Below, piece by piece: positions 20,180 through 31,922 of a stretch of 64,000 nucleotides of DNA. The first letter of the stretch is position 1. Each line of letters begins with the position of its first letter. This stretch comes from Moniliella sp. 'wahieum' (lineage: Eukaryota > Basidiomycota > Moniliellomycetes > Moniliellales > Moniliellaceae): positions 62,001-126,000 of the forward strand of contig RSEE01000036.1 in NCBI GenBank assembly GCA_003971905.1. The letters are read 5' to 3'. Position numbers and translations under genes: made by a program. The notes under the pieces were generated by a model. The model searched no databases. It was not told where the DNA came from and worked only from the letters and a program-made list of their open reading frames with translations.

Positions 20180-22018
20180 TCCCTGGTCCGCCGCCGGTGC
20201 CGTATCGCTATCGCACGTCGTGCATGTCGTGCATGTCGTGCGTGTCGTGCATATCGTACACCATGCACCAGGGCCGGGAGAATGGGGGCAAACAAACGTA
20301 CATATTACATGGGCGAGAGGTGCCCATGGACGCACAATGCACTCTGTTTTTGTTATTTTGGTTCATGTTACACGCTTTTGTCTTCCGAGGGCCCCATGCT
20401 CCCGAGGGAGGGCGTGCCAGCCACTCCAGACTACAGTCGAGGTGGACAAGAGGTGGACAGGAGGTGGGCAAGAGGTGGACCAGAGGTGGGCAAGACGTGG
20501 ACAAGAGGTGGACCAGAGGTGGACAAAAGGAGGTGGACAAAAGGAGGTGGACTGCTGACTGGCGTTTTCTGGCAACGAAGTTGAAGAAGACACGATGTAA
20601 GGATGCTTACGCGCACCGCCTACTCTACTCGTTGTGGCAGAGCGGGCGGGGGAGGGAAGATAGAAGCTAGTGGAGGCACTGAGTACTGGGCGCGCAGAGG
20701 CTTGCTGAGGATGGGCGTGGTGGGTAGCAGAAGAGGGTGGAAGAGGGTGGAGAGGAGAGCGGGGTGTAGGTCGGTGGAGAGGTGGAGAGGGGGGTGGAGA
20801 AGCCCCTTATTGGGACATGAAACATTGAAATAATCTGATTTGAAATGTGAGCTGGCTTCCCCTTGCAGGTATGTTGCGGGCCGTGTGGAGCGCGTCCAGA
20901 TAGATATCCAGCAGGATATCTATGACGGACGCAATGCACCAGTCCATTCAATCTTCCATCGTTCATCGCCACACCCCGATCCAGGACACATGCGGCGGAG
21001 GCCAGGGCACGTGACGCAGAGGCAGGAGGCAGTAAGGCACGGTACCTCCTCCATCCCAAAAGCCTGCTGGGCCTCAGATCCTGATCTGAGAGCGTCAATG
21101 CCTCAGCTCGTGATGGGCCTGGTGATCGAGAGGATGGATGACGGATGCACGCCGATGCATGATGCGATCGACGATGGGCGATGGCAGGGAGAGCGTGCGG
21201 GAGATACTCGATGGCCGACATTCAATGACATAACGATGTCTTGTTTTGGCAGGACAATAAGCACAACTGAGATCCGGGTGTGGGGGCGCGTACAGAGGGG
21301 AGACTGGCGGTTTCATTGCCTGGTGGCTGCCATTGGGCACCACCATATGCGATGGGGCAGCTTGCCTGGTCTGCGGTGTCGGGTGTGCTGGATGAATGTG
21401 AGATCACCAGTCAGGCTGAGGCGCTGAAGGCTGAAGCACCGTGCAGGGCGGGAGCAGTGGTGGCTTTTCTACGAGAGGTTAGTGCCGGGATGACCTCATC
21501 GATCAGGCTCCCCTAGCGCAGTACTTGCCCCCTCGAATATGGACTGGACTCTATACGCCGGTCCCGACTGGGCTCCCCGCATCGGGGAGGTGGCGTGGAT
21601 CGCCTCGATCGATCAAGTGACGAGTCACAGTCATGCATCCTGCGTGCTCCACCAGCAGGCACCAGCAGGCACCCGCCTCCCGTCTTCACATTTCAAAGCG
21701 GCAAGGAGCGCCAGCCAGTACGTCAGTGTTTGGCCGTGGACCCTTGGGGTGCTCCCCCACACTGCGCCTGTGCCGCCTCCGCCATGGGCTACCCTGCGCC
21801 ACCCAGGACTGCACCCTCGCTGGCCATCCGACATGCATCGCCTCCTGCGTCACGCGTTACGCGTCAGGCGTCAGGCGACGCCCGTAGCACACCACTGCCT
21901 GTCAGTCTTCCGCCGTCGCCACAGCACACCCACCTGTCCGCAGCCCTTCTCAGCTGGGTCTCTGGCGTCTCCCTCACCACCCCCCCCACCCCCCACCACC
22001 AACAAAGAAGGCCAAACC
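20180..22018. other. 1.8-kb intergenic region with a tandem repeat and unique sequence
   Basis: After the PAF-acetylhydrolase stop come repeats of CGTGCATGTCGTGCATGT (about 20218-20250) and the minisatellite described separately. From about 20600 to 22018 I see no recognisable gene. CAGATCCTGATCTGAG (about 21076) is another relative of the AGATCT palindromes. The stretch 21960-22000 is C-rich (CACCACCCCCCCCACCCCCC) and immediately precedes the next start codon. Confidence 0.5.
20439..20552 (+). repeat. 12-bp minisatellite (GAGGTGGACAAG-type)
   Basis: Nine to ten tandem copies of a 12-base unit GAGGTGG(A/G)C(A/C)AG with small variants, ending in two expanded 15-mers with AAAAGG. Strongly purine-biased on the plus strand, so it could form a triplex or R-loop. 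It lies about 260 bp after the PAF-acetylhydrolase stop. Confidence 0.92.
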
Positions 22019-23021
22019 ATGCGCCCGACGACGCCTCCTTGCGACACGCCTCCGTTGAGCCCCCCCAACGCCCCCCGCTTGCGCTGTACACTGCGGGGTC
22101 ACAATCCTCTCTGGCGCATCCAGCTCCGATGGCCGCTTCTCCTACCGCTCCATGGACTGGGACCGCCGTGGCAGCATCAGCACCGTTGCCACCACTGCCC
22201 TTGGCTCGTTCCATTCCTCATACAAACGCAAATTGAGCGCCGATCCCACATCTGCATCATCCCTCTTCCCTCTGACTGACGCCCCCCCCGGCACCGTGTC
22301 CGAGCAAAATCTGTCCGCCGATCTCTCTGACCCGGCCGACCAAGCTTCTTCCTCGGGCGAGCAACAAGGGGATGTGGTGTCATGGTCCACCTTTGATACA
22401 TGTGAGCGTCCTTCAAAAGGTACCTTTTCGTTTGCAACGCTCTGGGATACGCTGCCATCGATAGAGGAGTCTTCTTCAACCAACAAACCTGGCGAAAAGG
22501 ATGTGTTACTCTCCCCGACCGACGCGAGAACAAAGGATGGTCAACGATCCAACCTGGACTCTGTGGAGAAGGCGCTTCACCATGGCTTGGGCATGCACTT
22601 GAGCCAATACGAGCTACATCTCACCTTTGACATTGCCGGCGCCGAGTACGTGCGTGCGCTATCTTGCACATATGGGTTTTCCAGGGAACCTCCCGGCGGG
22701 CGAGGGGAACAACGTTATTTTGCCATCTGGCCCGAACTGCCGCCAGTCCAGGCGCCCATGACCTCCCCACCATCACCTTCTGGACCTGCATCGGAAGCAG
22801 ATGAAGTAGACTCCTGCGGAGCTGGATCAACCCACCCCCGCTTTCTAGTAGCCCCTCTTCCTTGTCCTCATCGCAACCTTCCCTGTCGGAGCGGAGTGGC
22901 CCTGCCCCCGTGGCGACCGACTGGCGCCATGTCCTCCTTCCTACTGTCACCTCGTTGGAGCCGGCGTGGACTGAGTGGGTTTGGTGTTAGCGCCCAAGCT
23001 ATCACCACCACCATTCTCTGA
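22019..23021 (+). CDS. Hypothetical Ser/Pro-rich protein
   Basis: I do not recognise this protein. Starting at ATG 22019, the frame gives MRPTTPPCDTPPLSPPNAPR. After a frame change near 22110 it continues for about 290 residues. The sequence is rich in Ser, Asp and Pro (RRGSISTVATTALGSFHSSY, LSADLSDPADQASSSGEQ) with phosphorylation-like RRGS and SP sites. A better-ordered patch lies near LHHGLGMHLSQYELHLTFDI, followed by a Pro/Ser-rich region. A frame change near 22690 is likely. No signal peptide or membrane helix was seen. The gene precedes FAB1 on the same strand by 520 bp; nothing links the two functionally. Codon use (C/G at third positions) and the long open frame support coding. Confidence 0.45.
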
Positions 23022-23543
23022 TTTCGCCTCCTCCTGTTTCCTGCATTGCCCACATGCGTTTTTCTTTTTGATGGTGGCTCTTGCAAACGGTTTGTCTGTC
23101 TATAATCCACGGGTTGTTGCTGATGCTATTGTTGCTATGATGGCCACCGCCGTGCCAAGATTGTTCACCACACGGCTGCCGCATGTGGATGGTACATCGT
23201 GGCATAGTACATAGCACCAAGGTAGTCAAATTTGTTGCTGGTTGAACGTTGAATTGTTTTCCAACAAGGAATTGCGCATTGAAGGATGGCCAGGATGATG
23301 GATGGATTGAAGCTCAAGCCCCAAAAGCAGGGGGATGCGCATCACCTTGACGAAAGCTGGTCCAAGCGCCAGGCCGCTTTCTTGTTGTGATGAGGCCTTT
23401 TTGTGTTGGCCCCAGAGGCACTTTGCCCAGGACAAAGCGGGTGGGGTGGTTAGGTAAGCGGGTGTGCGGCATGCGCCCCCCCGTGGGTGCTATGTTGCTC
23501 GGCCGGGCGGGTGGGCGGCCGACATCAACGCACGCATCGACCG
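23022..23543. other. Spacer before FAB1
   Basis: This 520-bp stretch has no recognisable gene. It is AT-richer up to about 23450 and then turns GC-rich just before the FAB1 start. It should hold the FAB1 promoter; no TATA box was identified. Confidence 0.4.
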
Positions 23544-26500
23544 ATGGGCGGCTCAATGGCCCAAGCGTCGGCGGCCGACGATGGCGCTGCAGCCGAGGCG
23601 GTGGCCGTCGCGCCCGGCGCCGCCGCCCCAATCGACGCAGCCCCGCCGTCGCACCCCCCACCGCCCGCCGCGATGGCCGCCTCCGCCCCCACGTGGCACC
23701 CCGAGCTGACGTCGTTTGGGCTGCTGCGCGACGCCAACGAGGCAGCGCCCTCGGCGCTCTCGTCGCTGCTCAGCCGCGTCCGCTCGGCCTTTGCGCCGGC
23801 GTCCGACTCGGCTCCCCACACACGCCAGCCCCCCCTCCAGCCCGGCGGACATTCCTTCGCCCTTGGCGGTGGCCACCCGCCCCGCGCTCGCCTCCACATC
23901 CCACCTGCCCGCCTCTACCCCTCCGCCGTCCGACTCCACCCCCCCCGCATCCAGTGTCCCCACGCACACACGCACCCGCACCCCACATCCCCTCCGCCCC
24001 CGCTCACCAGCTCGCCCCGCCGCTCTCTCCTCCGTCCGCACCTCGCGCATCTCGCGCAACGGCTTACTCCCTTTCCCTGCCATGGGTCCCTCTGCCGTGG
24101 CCAGCGCCACCGTCACACCTGCGTTTGCCGCCCCATCCCGCACACGTACCTTCAGTGCCGCTAGCGGGGCACCATGATCACCTTTGATGAGGATGCTGTG
24201 CCCGAGAGCCCACCCGGCGCAGGGTATGGTGATGACGCACGCTGGATATGACCATGGCCGGGGGACATGCCCCCACTCGTCTGTCCCGGGCTTCCCTCTG
24301 AGCCGGGATATCCTGGCTGACGATGCTCGTTCGATGTTCTCGGTGAGCGTATTGAGTGAATCTCCTCTGACCACACTCCCTTCTTCTCCGGCGCCGGCCA
24401 CCCCGACACACGTTACTGCCTCGGCCCCGCTCGCGCCTGGGCCAAGTGCAGCGCTGCATGGCCTGCGCTCCAACCAGGGGTGCGCGTACCCAGCGAAGGG
24501 CTGAGCAGCACCAGTATTGGATGTCGGACGACGCGGTAAAGGAGTGCAGGGAATGCCTTTCCCCCTTCACCGCTTCCGGAGGAAGCATCACTGTCGTCTG
24601 TGTGGGCAGATTTTTTGTGCCCGTTGCGCCTCCCACATTCTCCCCGGTGCACGGTTCAACCGCCCCAAGGTGGCGAGGGTACGGGTGTGCAACCAGTGCA
24701 TGCGCCGATCGGGCGGCGGCCACCACCTGCCCTCGGAGCGACACTCCTCCTCCCCCGAACGGGGGGAGTCTCCGCGCTCTCCCCCTCTCACTCCCCGACC
24801 TTCGCTCGGACGCACAGCCGCCCCCTTATATCGGCTCCTCTTGAAGCTCAAGTAGAGACCCCTCAGTCGCAGTTTGCTGCCAACCATCTATTTGCCCGGA
24901 GTAGCGTTAAGGCTACCCGTGCCGAGGCAGTGGCGTCTCTATTGCGCGACGCTGGGATTGCACCTCTGGCTGCGGCCTCTGCGTCTCTGGAGGACGATTT
25001 GGACCCCCTTCCCGATGTTGACCTGGCTTCTTTGTTGCAGCCTGACCCGGCCGATCCGCGGGTCCGGCTCGTGACAGGCCACATTGCCCGTCCTCTGGGC
25101 ACGCAGGAGGTTCCTACCGATTGGCCCGAGGAGTTGGGGGTGCAAGTGCATGGTGCGCCCGGTGGATCGGAGGCTGCCGCCGCTGCCCAACTTCTCCCGG
25201 CCGACACGGTGGGTGCGGTGGGCATGCGAGCTGCTTCGCTTGTACATCTTCGTTGCTTAGCGGCCCAGATGTTGCAAGAAGCGCGTGTGCCCCAGTGGCA
25301 AGTCTGGCTCGGGGTGTTGCTCCCGCTTGCGTGGCAGGCAGTGGCACGTGTCAAGCCCAATGTGCCCCAGGGGGATAGCATGGATATCCGCAAGTACGTC
25401 AAGTCAAGCGTCTGCCTGGTGGCGTGCCTACCGATACGTCCTACATCTACGGTTTTGTCACCAACAAGCAGTCGCCACCAAGACCATGCAGCGCTCACTC
25501 CCACTTGTCAATGCACGCGTTATGATCGTCTCGTTTCCAATTGCGTATGGCTCGGGTGCTCCGAGGGCGTTGAGTACGTATCGCTCGACCACCTCGTTGC
25601 GCAGGAGCAGAGTACACTCGTGTTCTTGTCCGACGCATATTGGCCCTTAGGCCGCACCTCCTCGTGGCCCAGGATACGGTGTCGCGCTCAGCTATGGACC
25701 TTCTCGAGGCAGCTGGGGTGGTTGTAGTTTTTGACCTCAAGCCAGCGCAGTCCAAGCGATTGCGCGCAGCACCCAAGCAGAAATCATTACCTCCATTGAC
25801 CGATTTGCGCTCCACCCACGACTTGGACGGTAGCCATGTTTGATGTGCGCACCTACACGCTCACTGGTATGCCCGAAGCAACCAAGCCCCTGATGCGCTT
25901 CGAGGGGCCTAATCGCATGACTTCGGCACGGTTCTCTTGCGGGCGAAGGCCCTCGCCCTGCGCAAAATCAAGATTATCTTCCACTTCTGGTCTATGCCGC
26001 GCGCAATCTCTACCTTGAGGAACGGCTTTTAACTGACCAGGGCGCTACTTTCATGGGCCCACTCCACCTGAGAAGGGCGCACCATGCGCTCGCTGCGGTT
26101 CCGGCTACCAAACTGTTACATGCTGCCAAGCGGAGTCACGCCCATCCCACCTCGATCCAAGCCCCAGACCTTAACGGTAGTCGTCCCCATTTTCCCCGCC
26201 ACACCCGCGCCCTGCTCGACATGTACGACCGGATCATTGTGGATGTCAGTGCATGTGTGCGGATCCCCCCTCCCTACCCACTGTTTAAGCTACAAGAGTC
26301 GCTGGCGACACTTGAGCGACTCAAGCAGCTGTTCGATGAAGAGGAGGTCGCGCGCATTCGGGCAGGAGAACAAAGGGACGCGTTGGCAGCCAAGCTTACG
26401 ATCCCCCCACCGGCAGAGGAGGCCAAGGAGGCTGATAAAGGTACATCTAATGCACCGCTCGCCCAGTCCCCCAGCCTTTCACCGTCACCCCGGGGGAACC

Positions 26501-29500
26501 ATGCACCTTGGAGGAAGCAGCAGCAGCTGGCTTATCTGTCCCCCCCGTTCCAGACCCAAGCAAACTGCACCCACCTGTGCCAGGGAAGCTGCAAGCCAGT
26601 TCGTCCGCGCCTACCGTGCCCACGCTTGCCAACAGCGCCGCACCGCTCCCACTCACGCCAACTGTATCCCCACGCAGCGCCAGTGGGGGAAGCATTCCTT
26701 CCGATGGCCAGGCGGGGGTGGCACCTGCGGGGGTGGTCAACCCTGCTCCTACCTCCACCCCCGTGGGGGCGCAGTGGCAGTGGCCAGGCCGAAGCCTCGC
26801 GGGCAGACCTGAGCAAGGTGTTGCAGAACCCGGATGATGTGCTCCGCCAGGCCGAGTTCACCCAGGAACAGTTACACTTTGGCCAGTACCTTGCTTCGTG
26901 GGAAGCCTATCTCCTCCGCTGTCCAGGCAACATTAGTCCCCTCGCACACCAGAACTGACTGTCCTCGCGAGCAAAATGAGTTTGCCCGCCCGCGGCCTTG
27001 CTTGCCTCCTTCCCTGGTGAGGATGACGTACTACGGAGAGGGAGATATGACGCTGGGCCAGTTTTTGGAGAAGGCCTGTGCGCAGGCATCCTCTCCTTGC
27101 CGGTCCCATGGGTGCGGGCAGGATGAGATCTTGCATTACTATGCTTATGCGCATGGAGACGTTCGAGTTCAAGTTGTCCCCGAGAGGTTTGTCTGTCCCG
27201 TACCAGGGCAGGAACAGGTACTGCTTACCTGGACGTACTGCAAGACATGTAGCACGGCGACGCGTGTGGCAAGAGTAGGTGCGTCGTGGGCCTATTCCTG
27301 GGCCAAGTTCCTTGCTCTGCACCTCTACGCAAGGGGGAGAGTGGCGTCCTCAGCCTGTCCCCACGACGAGTTTACAGACCATGTACGGTACTTTGCGTTG
27401 CGCAACTTGGCCATCCGCGTACATGCCGATATCATAACTCCCTTGAAGTGCGTGTGCCGGCACTGCAACTCTTCACTCGTCCCGACACAGCAGCACGAAT
27501 GAAGAACGAGACGGCACTTGCCATTTCGCATCGTGCCACGTCGTTCTGGGACTCGGTCGAGACCCGCATCTCGGCCTTGCACACCGAGTTGATGCTCGAC
27601 TCGCGCACAGAGAAGGAAAAGGAAAAGGAGCGCCGGGATTCGTCTCTAGTACGCTGCCCTGCCACACAATGGTGCTCATACATTACCTCTTGGCACCCCC
27701 AATCCTTACTCGGGACCTACCGCCAACCCCACGCTTGGAATCTGCACCGCTGTTCTTGCTGACTTTGAGGCGTCGGCCAAGAGAGACCGCGCTGAGATTG
27801 CCCGGTTGCTCGTGAGCACATACGAAGAGGTACGTCTGCCTTCCATCCTTTGTGTAGAGCATCCCATTGACACCATTGACACTTTTCTAGACCCCTATGA
27901 CGAGCACGTTACCTCTGAGCAGTGTAATGCGGCAATTGCAAGAGAAGGTGGTGACGTGGGACTCGGCCTTTATCGACTTTGAACGACACTACCTTGGGCC
28001 CGAACGTGAGAAGCGGCCGCCAGTCCAACCGCTGAAACGAATCTTTTCCGAAAAAGATCGGGCTACTCCTTCGCCTACCCCCGCTCCGGCTCCGACACGG
28101 AACGGACAGAGAAAGAGGAGGAGATGGAGACGGAGAAGCCGCGGTTGAAGCCGCTCCCTCCGCCGGGGATTATGGGTCCGCCTCCCCTCCCTACCCCGGC
28201 GTCAGAAGCTCCTTCGGCAGCCTTATCCATCGAAGCGGCCTTAGGCGCGAAAGATCATGCTGGCCGTCGACCTTCTTCGATTGTGGTCTCCCCTCCTTCT
28301 GTTTCAGATGCGGTCGGCTTCCCTCCCGAAGGTACGGACGCCGAGGTTTCGCAGGAAGGTGGGGAAGTACCGCGCAAGGAGCGGGAGGATAAGAAGGCCC
28401 GTAAGAAAGAAGGCAAGGAGGCGAAAGATTCCAAGGAAGGGAAGGAATCGAAGGACGCCAAGGACGCCAAGGACGCAAAAGAGGGCAAGGAGACTAGCAA
28501 GAGTGAGAAGGAGGGTAAAGACGTTCCCGTTCCCCCAAGGGTGGCAAAGACGGGGTGGTCAAGGAGCCAGTCAAGGAGGAGGAACGGGCACAGTGGAGCG
28601 AAAGAAGAAGGACAAAACCTCGGTCGAATCCACACGTAAAGACGTGGCCAGGGGGGCTGAATTCAAAAAGCCCGCTGGCAAGGAGGAGGGCAAGACAGAT
28701 CCCAATCGGTATTGGATTCACGTCGTCGTCCTACCGAGCAGGAGGCTGACGACGTCTCGTCTGGCTTGCCTGAGCGTGGAAGGGGTACTGTCCGTGCTGC
28801 CGTTTCCCACTCTCGGGCGGGGAGCACAGAGCTGGATACTTTTCGGGCGAACGTCGGTTGCGCAGCGTCGTTTCAGCCTCTTCCGTCTTCCGCAGCAGCG
28901 TAGCTCCCACCTCCCTTCGTACGTCAAAAAGCGCCCCGGCCAACTCAACTTGGCTTCCACCGTGCCCTCAGCTGCAGCTTGGCGCCGGTCTCGGGCCGGT
29001 GGCGCATCAGGACCCTCATCTCCTGGTAACGCAAAGGGCTCTCCTCTCCGCCACCGCTTTTCCCAGGTGGAGGACAGCTCGACGGATCCAGAGGGGAAGC
29101 ACGTTCGTGGCCTTGTGAGGCAATTTGACCACCCGGGATCCGATGAGCGACGCACGTCGACAATCAGCATCAAGGAGGGCAGTTCGCGCCGTAATTCCTC
29201 CTCGCGTCGCTTGGCACGCACGTACCGCGCCGACTCGGATTTGACGGATACAACTGAGGGCAGGAGTCGAACGGGTCCGGGTCCGGGTCCGGGTCCGGGT
29301 CCGGGTCCGGGTCCGGGTCCGGGTCCGGGTCCGGGTCCGGGTTCGGGTCCGGGTGCAGCGCCGCCTCGTCGTGTCCCATCCCAGGCGCCTTCGCGCGCGA
29401 CTTCCCCCTCCCATCGCCGACCGACTACGTTGCGGACTTCGAGCTACAGTCGTCCTTGTCCGGACCGGGTTCGGCCGTCGGGGATGAGAGTCGTGTCGGG

Positions 29501-31311
29501 GGTGCAAGATCGGAGACGAGAGTCGGTCACAACAGTCCGTCCAAGGGAGACCATCCGACGTTCGGGCGTGGGAGGCACCAAAGTTTCCACCATGGCTAGG
29601 CATTATAACCGGATGAGCCGGGATGCCGAACGCGAGCAGAATCGACAACGACTTATTCTCGCCGCCCGCATGCGCCGTGTCCAGCCGGTCACGTACGCCA
29701 AGCTAAAGTCAAGGTGTTTGATAACGTGCGCGAAGCCCTGGTGGTCCGTGACGAGGACTCTTCTTCCGAGTCGACCGCCTCGGACGGCCAGGCTAGTCTC
29801 AAGACAGGGGCTGATGCGGATGCGGATAATGAGGACGAGCTCTCTTCCGATGGATCAGAGTCGGACACAACCACAGCACCTGAGGCTACGACCTCCGCAG
29901 GGCCCACTTCTGAAGGGGTGCATCTGCCAGCGAGGGGAGGCCGAGTGTGGACTCGGTGGCCCAGCAAGGTTCCGATGTGCCTTCCACAACCCCCGTTCGA
30001 GATCGAGAAAATGGGGAAGCTGAAGAAACCAAGACGTCTGCCAGTGCGCTTCCGCCTAGCCGAAGAGACTCGGCTTTCTCAGAGGCCGAGACTGCACATC
30101 AAGAGAAGAATTTGCTGCTCAAGGCGCTTAGTGGGTTATGGATGATGCGCAGTGGCGCGCCAGCGCCGCAACTCGAGTACCCCATGGCCCCTACCGAACA
30201 CGTTTTGCCGACAGCCAAGTGATTGTACGGGAAGAGGAAACCGTCAAGTATCATTGCCTTCACCCTCTCTTGTTCGAACTACCAAGAGAAGATGCGTAGC
30301 TTGTCCAACCCCGGAGGCAATGCAGAAGCGCCTTCCGAAGCGGGAGGGAAGAGGGCCCTCTCACCCGTTCCTAATGTGGGAAACGAACCTCGTCTCTTCC
30401 CCCCACCTCCGCCACCCACGCCCGCGCAGCTGGAGGCGACTTTATGCCAGCCCGACGGCACTCATCTCCGATTCGAGTTCGAATCGGTTCGTCGCGCTTA
30501 TGGTGCCGCATATTTTATGCCGAGCAGTTTGAGGCGCTTCGACGAAGTGCTGGGTGCGAAGAGTCAATCAACGAGTCACTCTCTCGTTGCGTTCCTTGGG
30601 AGTCGGCGGGAGGGAAAAGTGGGGCTGCGTTTCTGAAAACACGGGATGACCGGTTGGTGGTCAAGCAGCTGAGTCGATATGAGATGGATGCGTTTTCCAA
30701 GTTTGCCCCTCACTACTTTCAGTACATGTCTGCGTGTTTTTATCATGATCGACCCACGACGTTGGCCAAGATCTTTGGGTGTTTCCGATTTGGATTCAAA
30801 AACCCCCAGACGGGCAAGTCGCTCAAGATGGATTGCCTTGTGCTGGAAAACCTCTTCTACGGTAACAAGATGTCGAATATTTGGGATCTCAAAGGCTCGA
30901 CGCGCAACCGCTATGTCCAGCCCACGGGGCGGGCGAACGAAGTGCTGCAGGACGAGAACTTCCTAGAGATGACGTACCAGAACCGCTGTTTGTGCGGGAA
31001 CATTCCAAGCGCACGCTCCAAGCTGCATTGTGGAACGACTCGCTCTTCCTGGCCGACATGAACGTGATGGACTACTCGCTAGTGGTGGGCTTGGACCAGC
31101 AACGCGGCGAGCTCGGTCGTTGGCATGATTGATATTGTGCGCACGTTCGTGGGCAAGCGCGTGGAAAGTTTTGTCAAGGATGGACTTTTCCACTCGGAAA
31201 GGGGAACCTACTGTGATTACTCCCCGCCAATACCGATCTCGCTTCCTTGCCTTTCTCGGCCGCGCTTTTCTCCTTACTCCAGACCCTTGGCTGCCCCCTT
31301 CGTGGGGGTGA
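23544..31311 (+). CDS. FAB1: FAB1/PIKfyve phosphatidylinositol-3-phosphate 5-kinase
   Basis: Fab1 makes PI(3,5)P2 on endosomes and vacuoles and controls vacuole size and retrograde traffic. All family domains are present in order. The FYVE finger lies at about 24520-24710 (HHCRLCGQIFCARCASH, VCNQCMRR), to bind PI3P. The CCT/TCP1-like region lies at about 25380-26040 (PGGVPTDTSYIYGFVTNK, LLEAAGVVVVFDL). The Cys-rich CCR domain lies at about 26830-27460 (YYGEGDMTLGQFLE, CRSHGCGQ, HYYAYAHGDVRV, TWTYCKTC, HDEFTDHVRYF). The C-terminal lipid kinase lies at about 30480-31270 (RLVVKQLS with the ATP Lys, WDLKGSTRNR, DMNVMDYSLVVG, GMIDIVRTF). A 61-bp intron at 27830-27890 is clear. A Lys/Glu/Asp-rich linker and a (GGTCCG)n tract occupy 28360-29360. 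The frame changes many times, often at homopolymers, so the sequence is unreliable although the architecture is certain. The start at 23544 gives MGGSMAQASAAD and then the conserved LTSFGLL...SLLSRVRSAF. Confidence 0.92.
29273..29358 (+). repeat. (GGTCCG)n coding microsatellite in FAB1
   Basis: About 13 copies of GGTCCG, the last few degenerate, lie in the linker between the CCR and kinase domains of FAB1. In one frame it encodes a Gly-Pro repeat, the likely reading because frames on either side are open. Another frame would give Arg-Val/Ser-Gly combinations. Hexamer length preserves the frame. Confidence 0.9.
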
Positions 31312-31922
31312 CCGGTGACCCTGTTCGCTATTATTTCTTCGCTTGCTATCCTGGCCTGCAGTTTTGTCCTAGCTTTCTAGCGTTGTGCGCCTTACCCTCT
31401 CCCCCACCCCCCCGCGTCTCCCAAAATAGTAGCCGAGCCGAGGGTTATATATGATCGATTCGAGCCCGAGGCAGCCTTGGGCGTCCAAGTGCCGGCAGCA
31501 CGAAACGAGTTGGGCTGTTGCTGGAGCCGATGTATACGTATAGGGCGTAAGAGTGTGGTGGTATAGGAACTGAGTGTGGGTGTGGGTGAACGCAGCTGTG
31601 GCCGGGTGCTGGCACCGACGGCAAGCAAGCTCGTGGATGGGAGATGGGATGCCAAGCTGCCGCGGCCAAGATGGGAGATGGGAGATGGGAGATGGGAGGG
31701 GCAAGCACTTGAAATTTGCAGATCCCCCCTGACTAGTGACATCATGCGTCACGTGGGAGGTGTCGCCCTCACGTAAGGTGCGCCGACGTGGCACTGCCCC
31801 TGTCCCAGGCCCTACATGAGGCTGCTCCTGGGCGCCCCAGCACGCAGCCACCACCGCAGCCCATCGACCATCCCTTTCCCCCCATCTCCCATCTCCCATC
31901 TCCCGCCGTCCCCCGTCCCACC
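31312..31922 (+). other. Intergenic region and CAP promoter
   Basis: No gene recognised. It holds GGTTATATATGATC (about 31442-31455), an inverted minisatellite described separately, and ACTAGTGACATCATGCGTCACGTG (about 31733-31756), which contains a CACGTG E-box-like core. Any of these could contribute to control of the downstream CAP gene. Confidence 0.45.
31671..31904. repeat. Inverted GGGAGAT minisatellite arms upstream of CAP
   Basis: Tandem GGGAGAT units at about 31671-31697 recur on the opposite strand as CCCATCTCCCATCTCCC units at 31881-31904, the second arm ending 19 bases before the CAP start codon. The arms can pair over about 23 bases with a 180-base loop. Confidence 0.85.

Noticed and set aside
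20439-20552. Tandem repeat considered as coding for a repeat protein
   Set aside because: Frames through it lack a good start and have no conserved flanks; it lies after the lipase stop.
22019-23021. The unknown Ser-rich gene as the 5' part of FAB1
   Set aside because: FAB1 has its own plausible start at 23544 with conserved N-terminal residues, and 520 bp of AT-richer non-coding DNA separates the two.
28257-30023. 588-codon Arg-rich plus-strand frame
   Set aside because: Overlaps the FAB1 linker; its Arg/Ser/Gly composition is what the Lys/Glu/Asp-rich linker gives when read out of frame. No domain.
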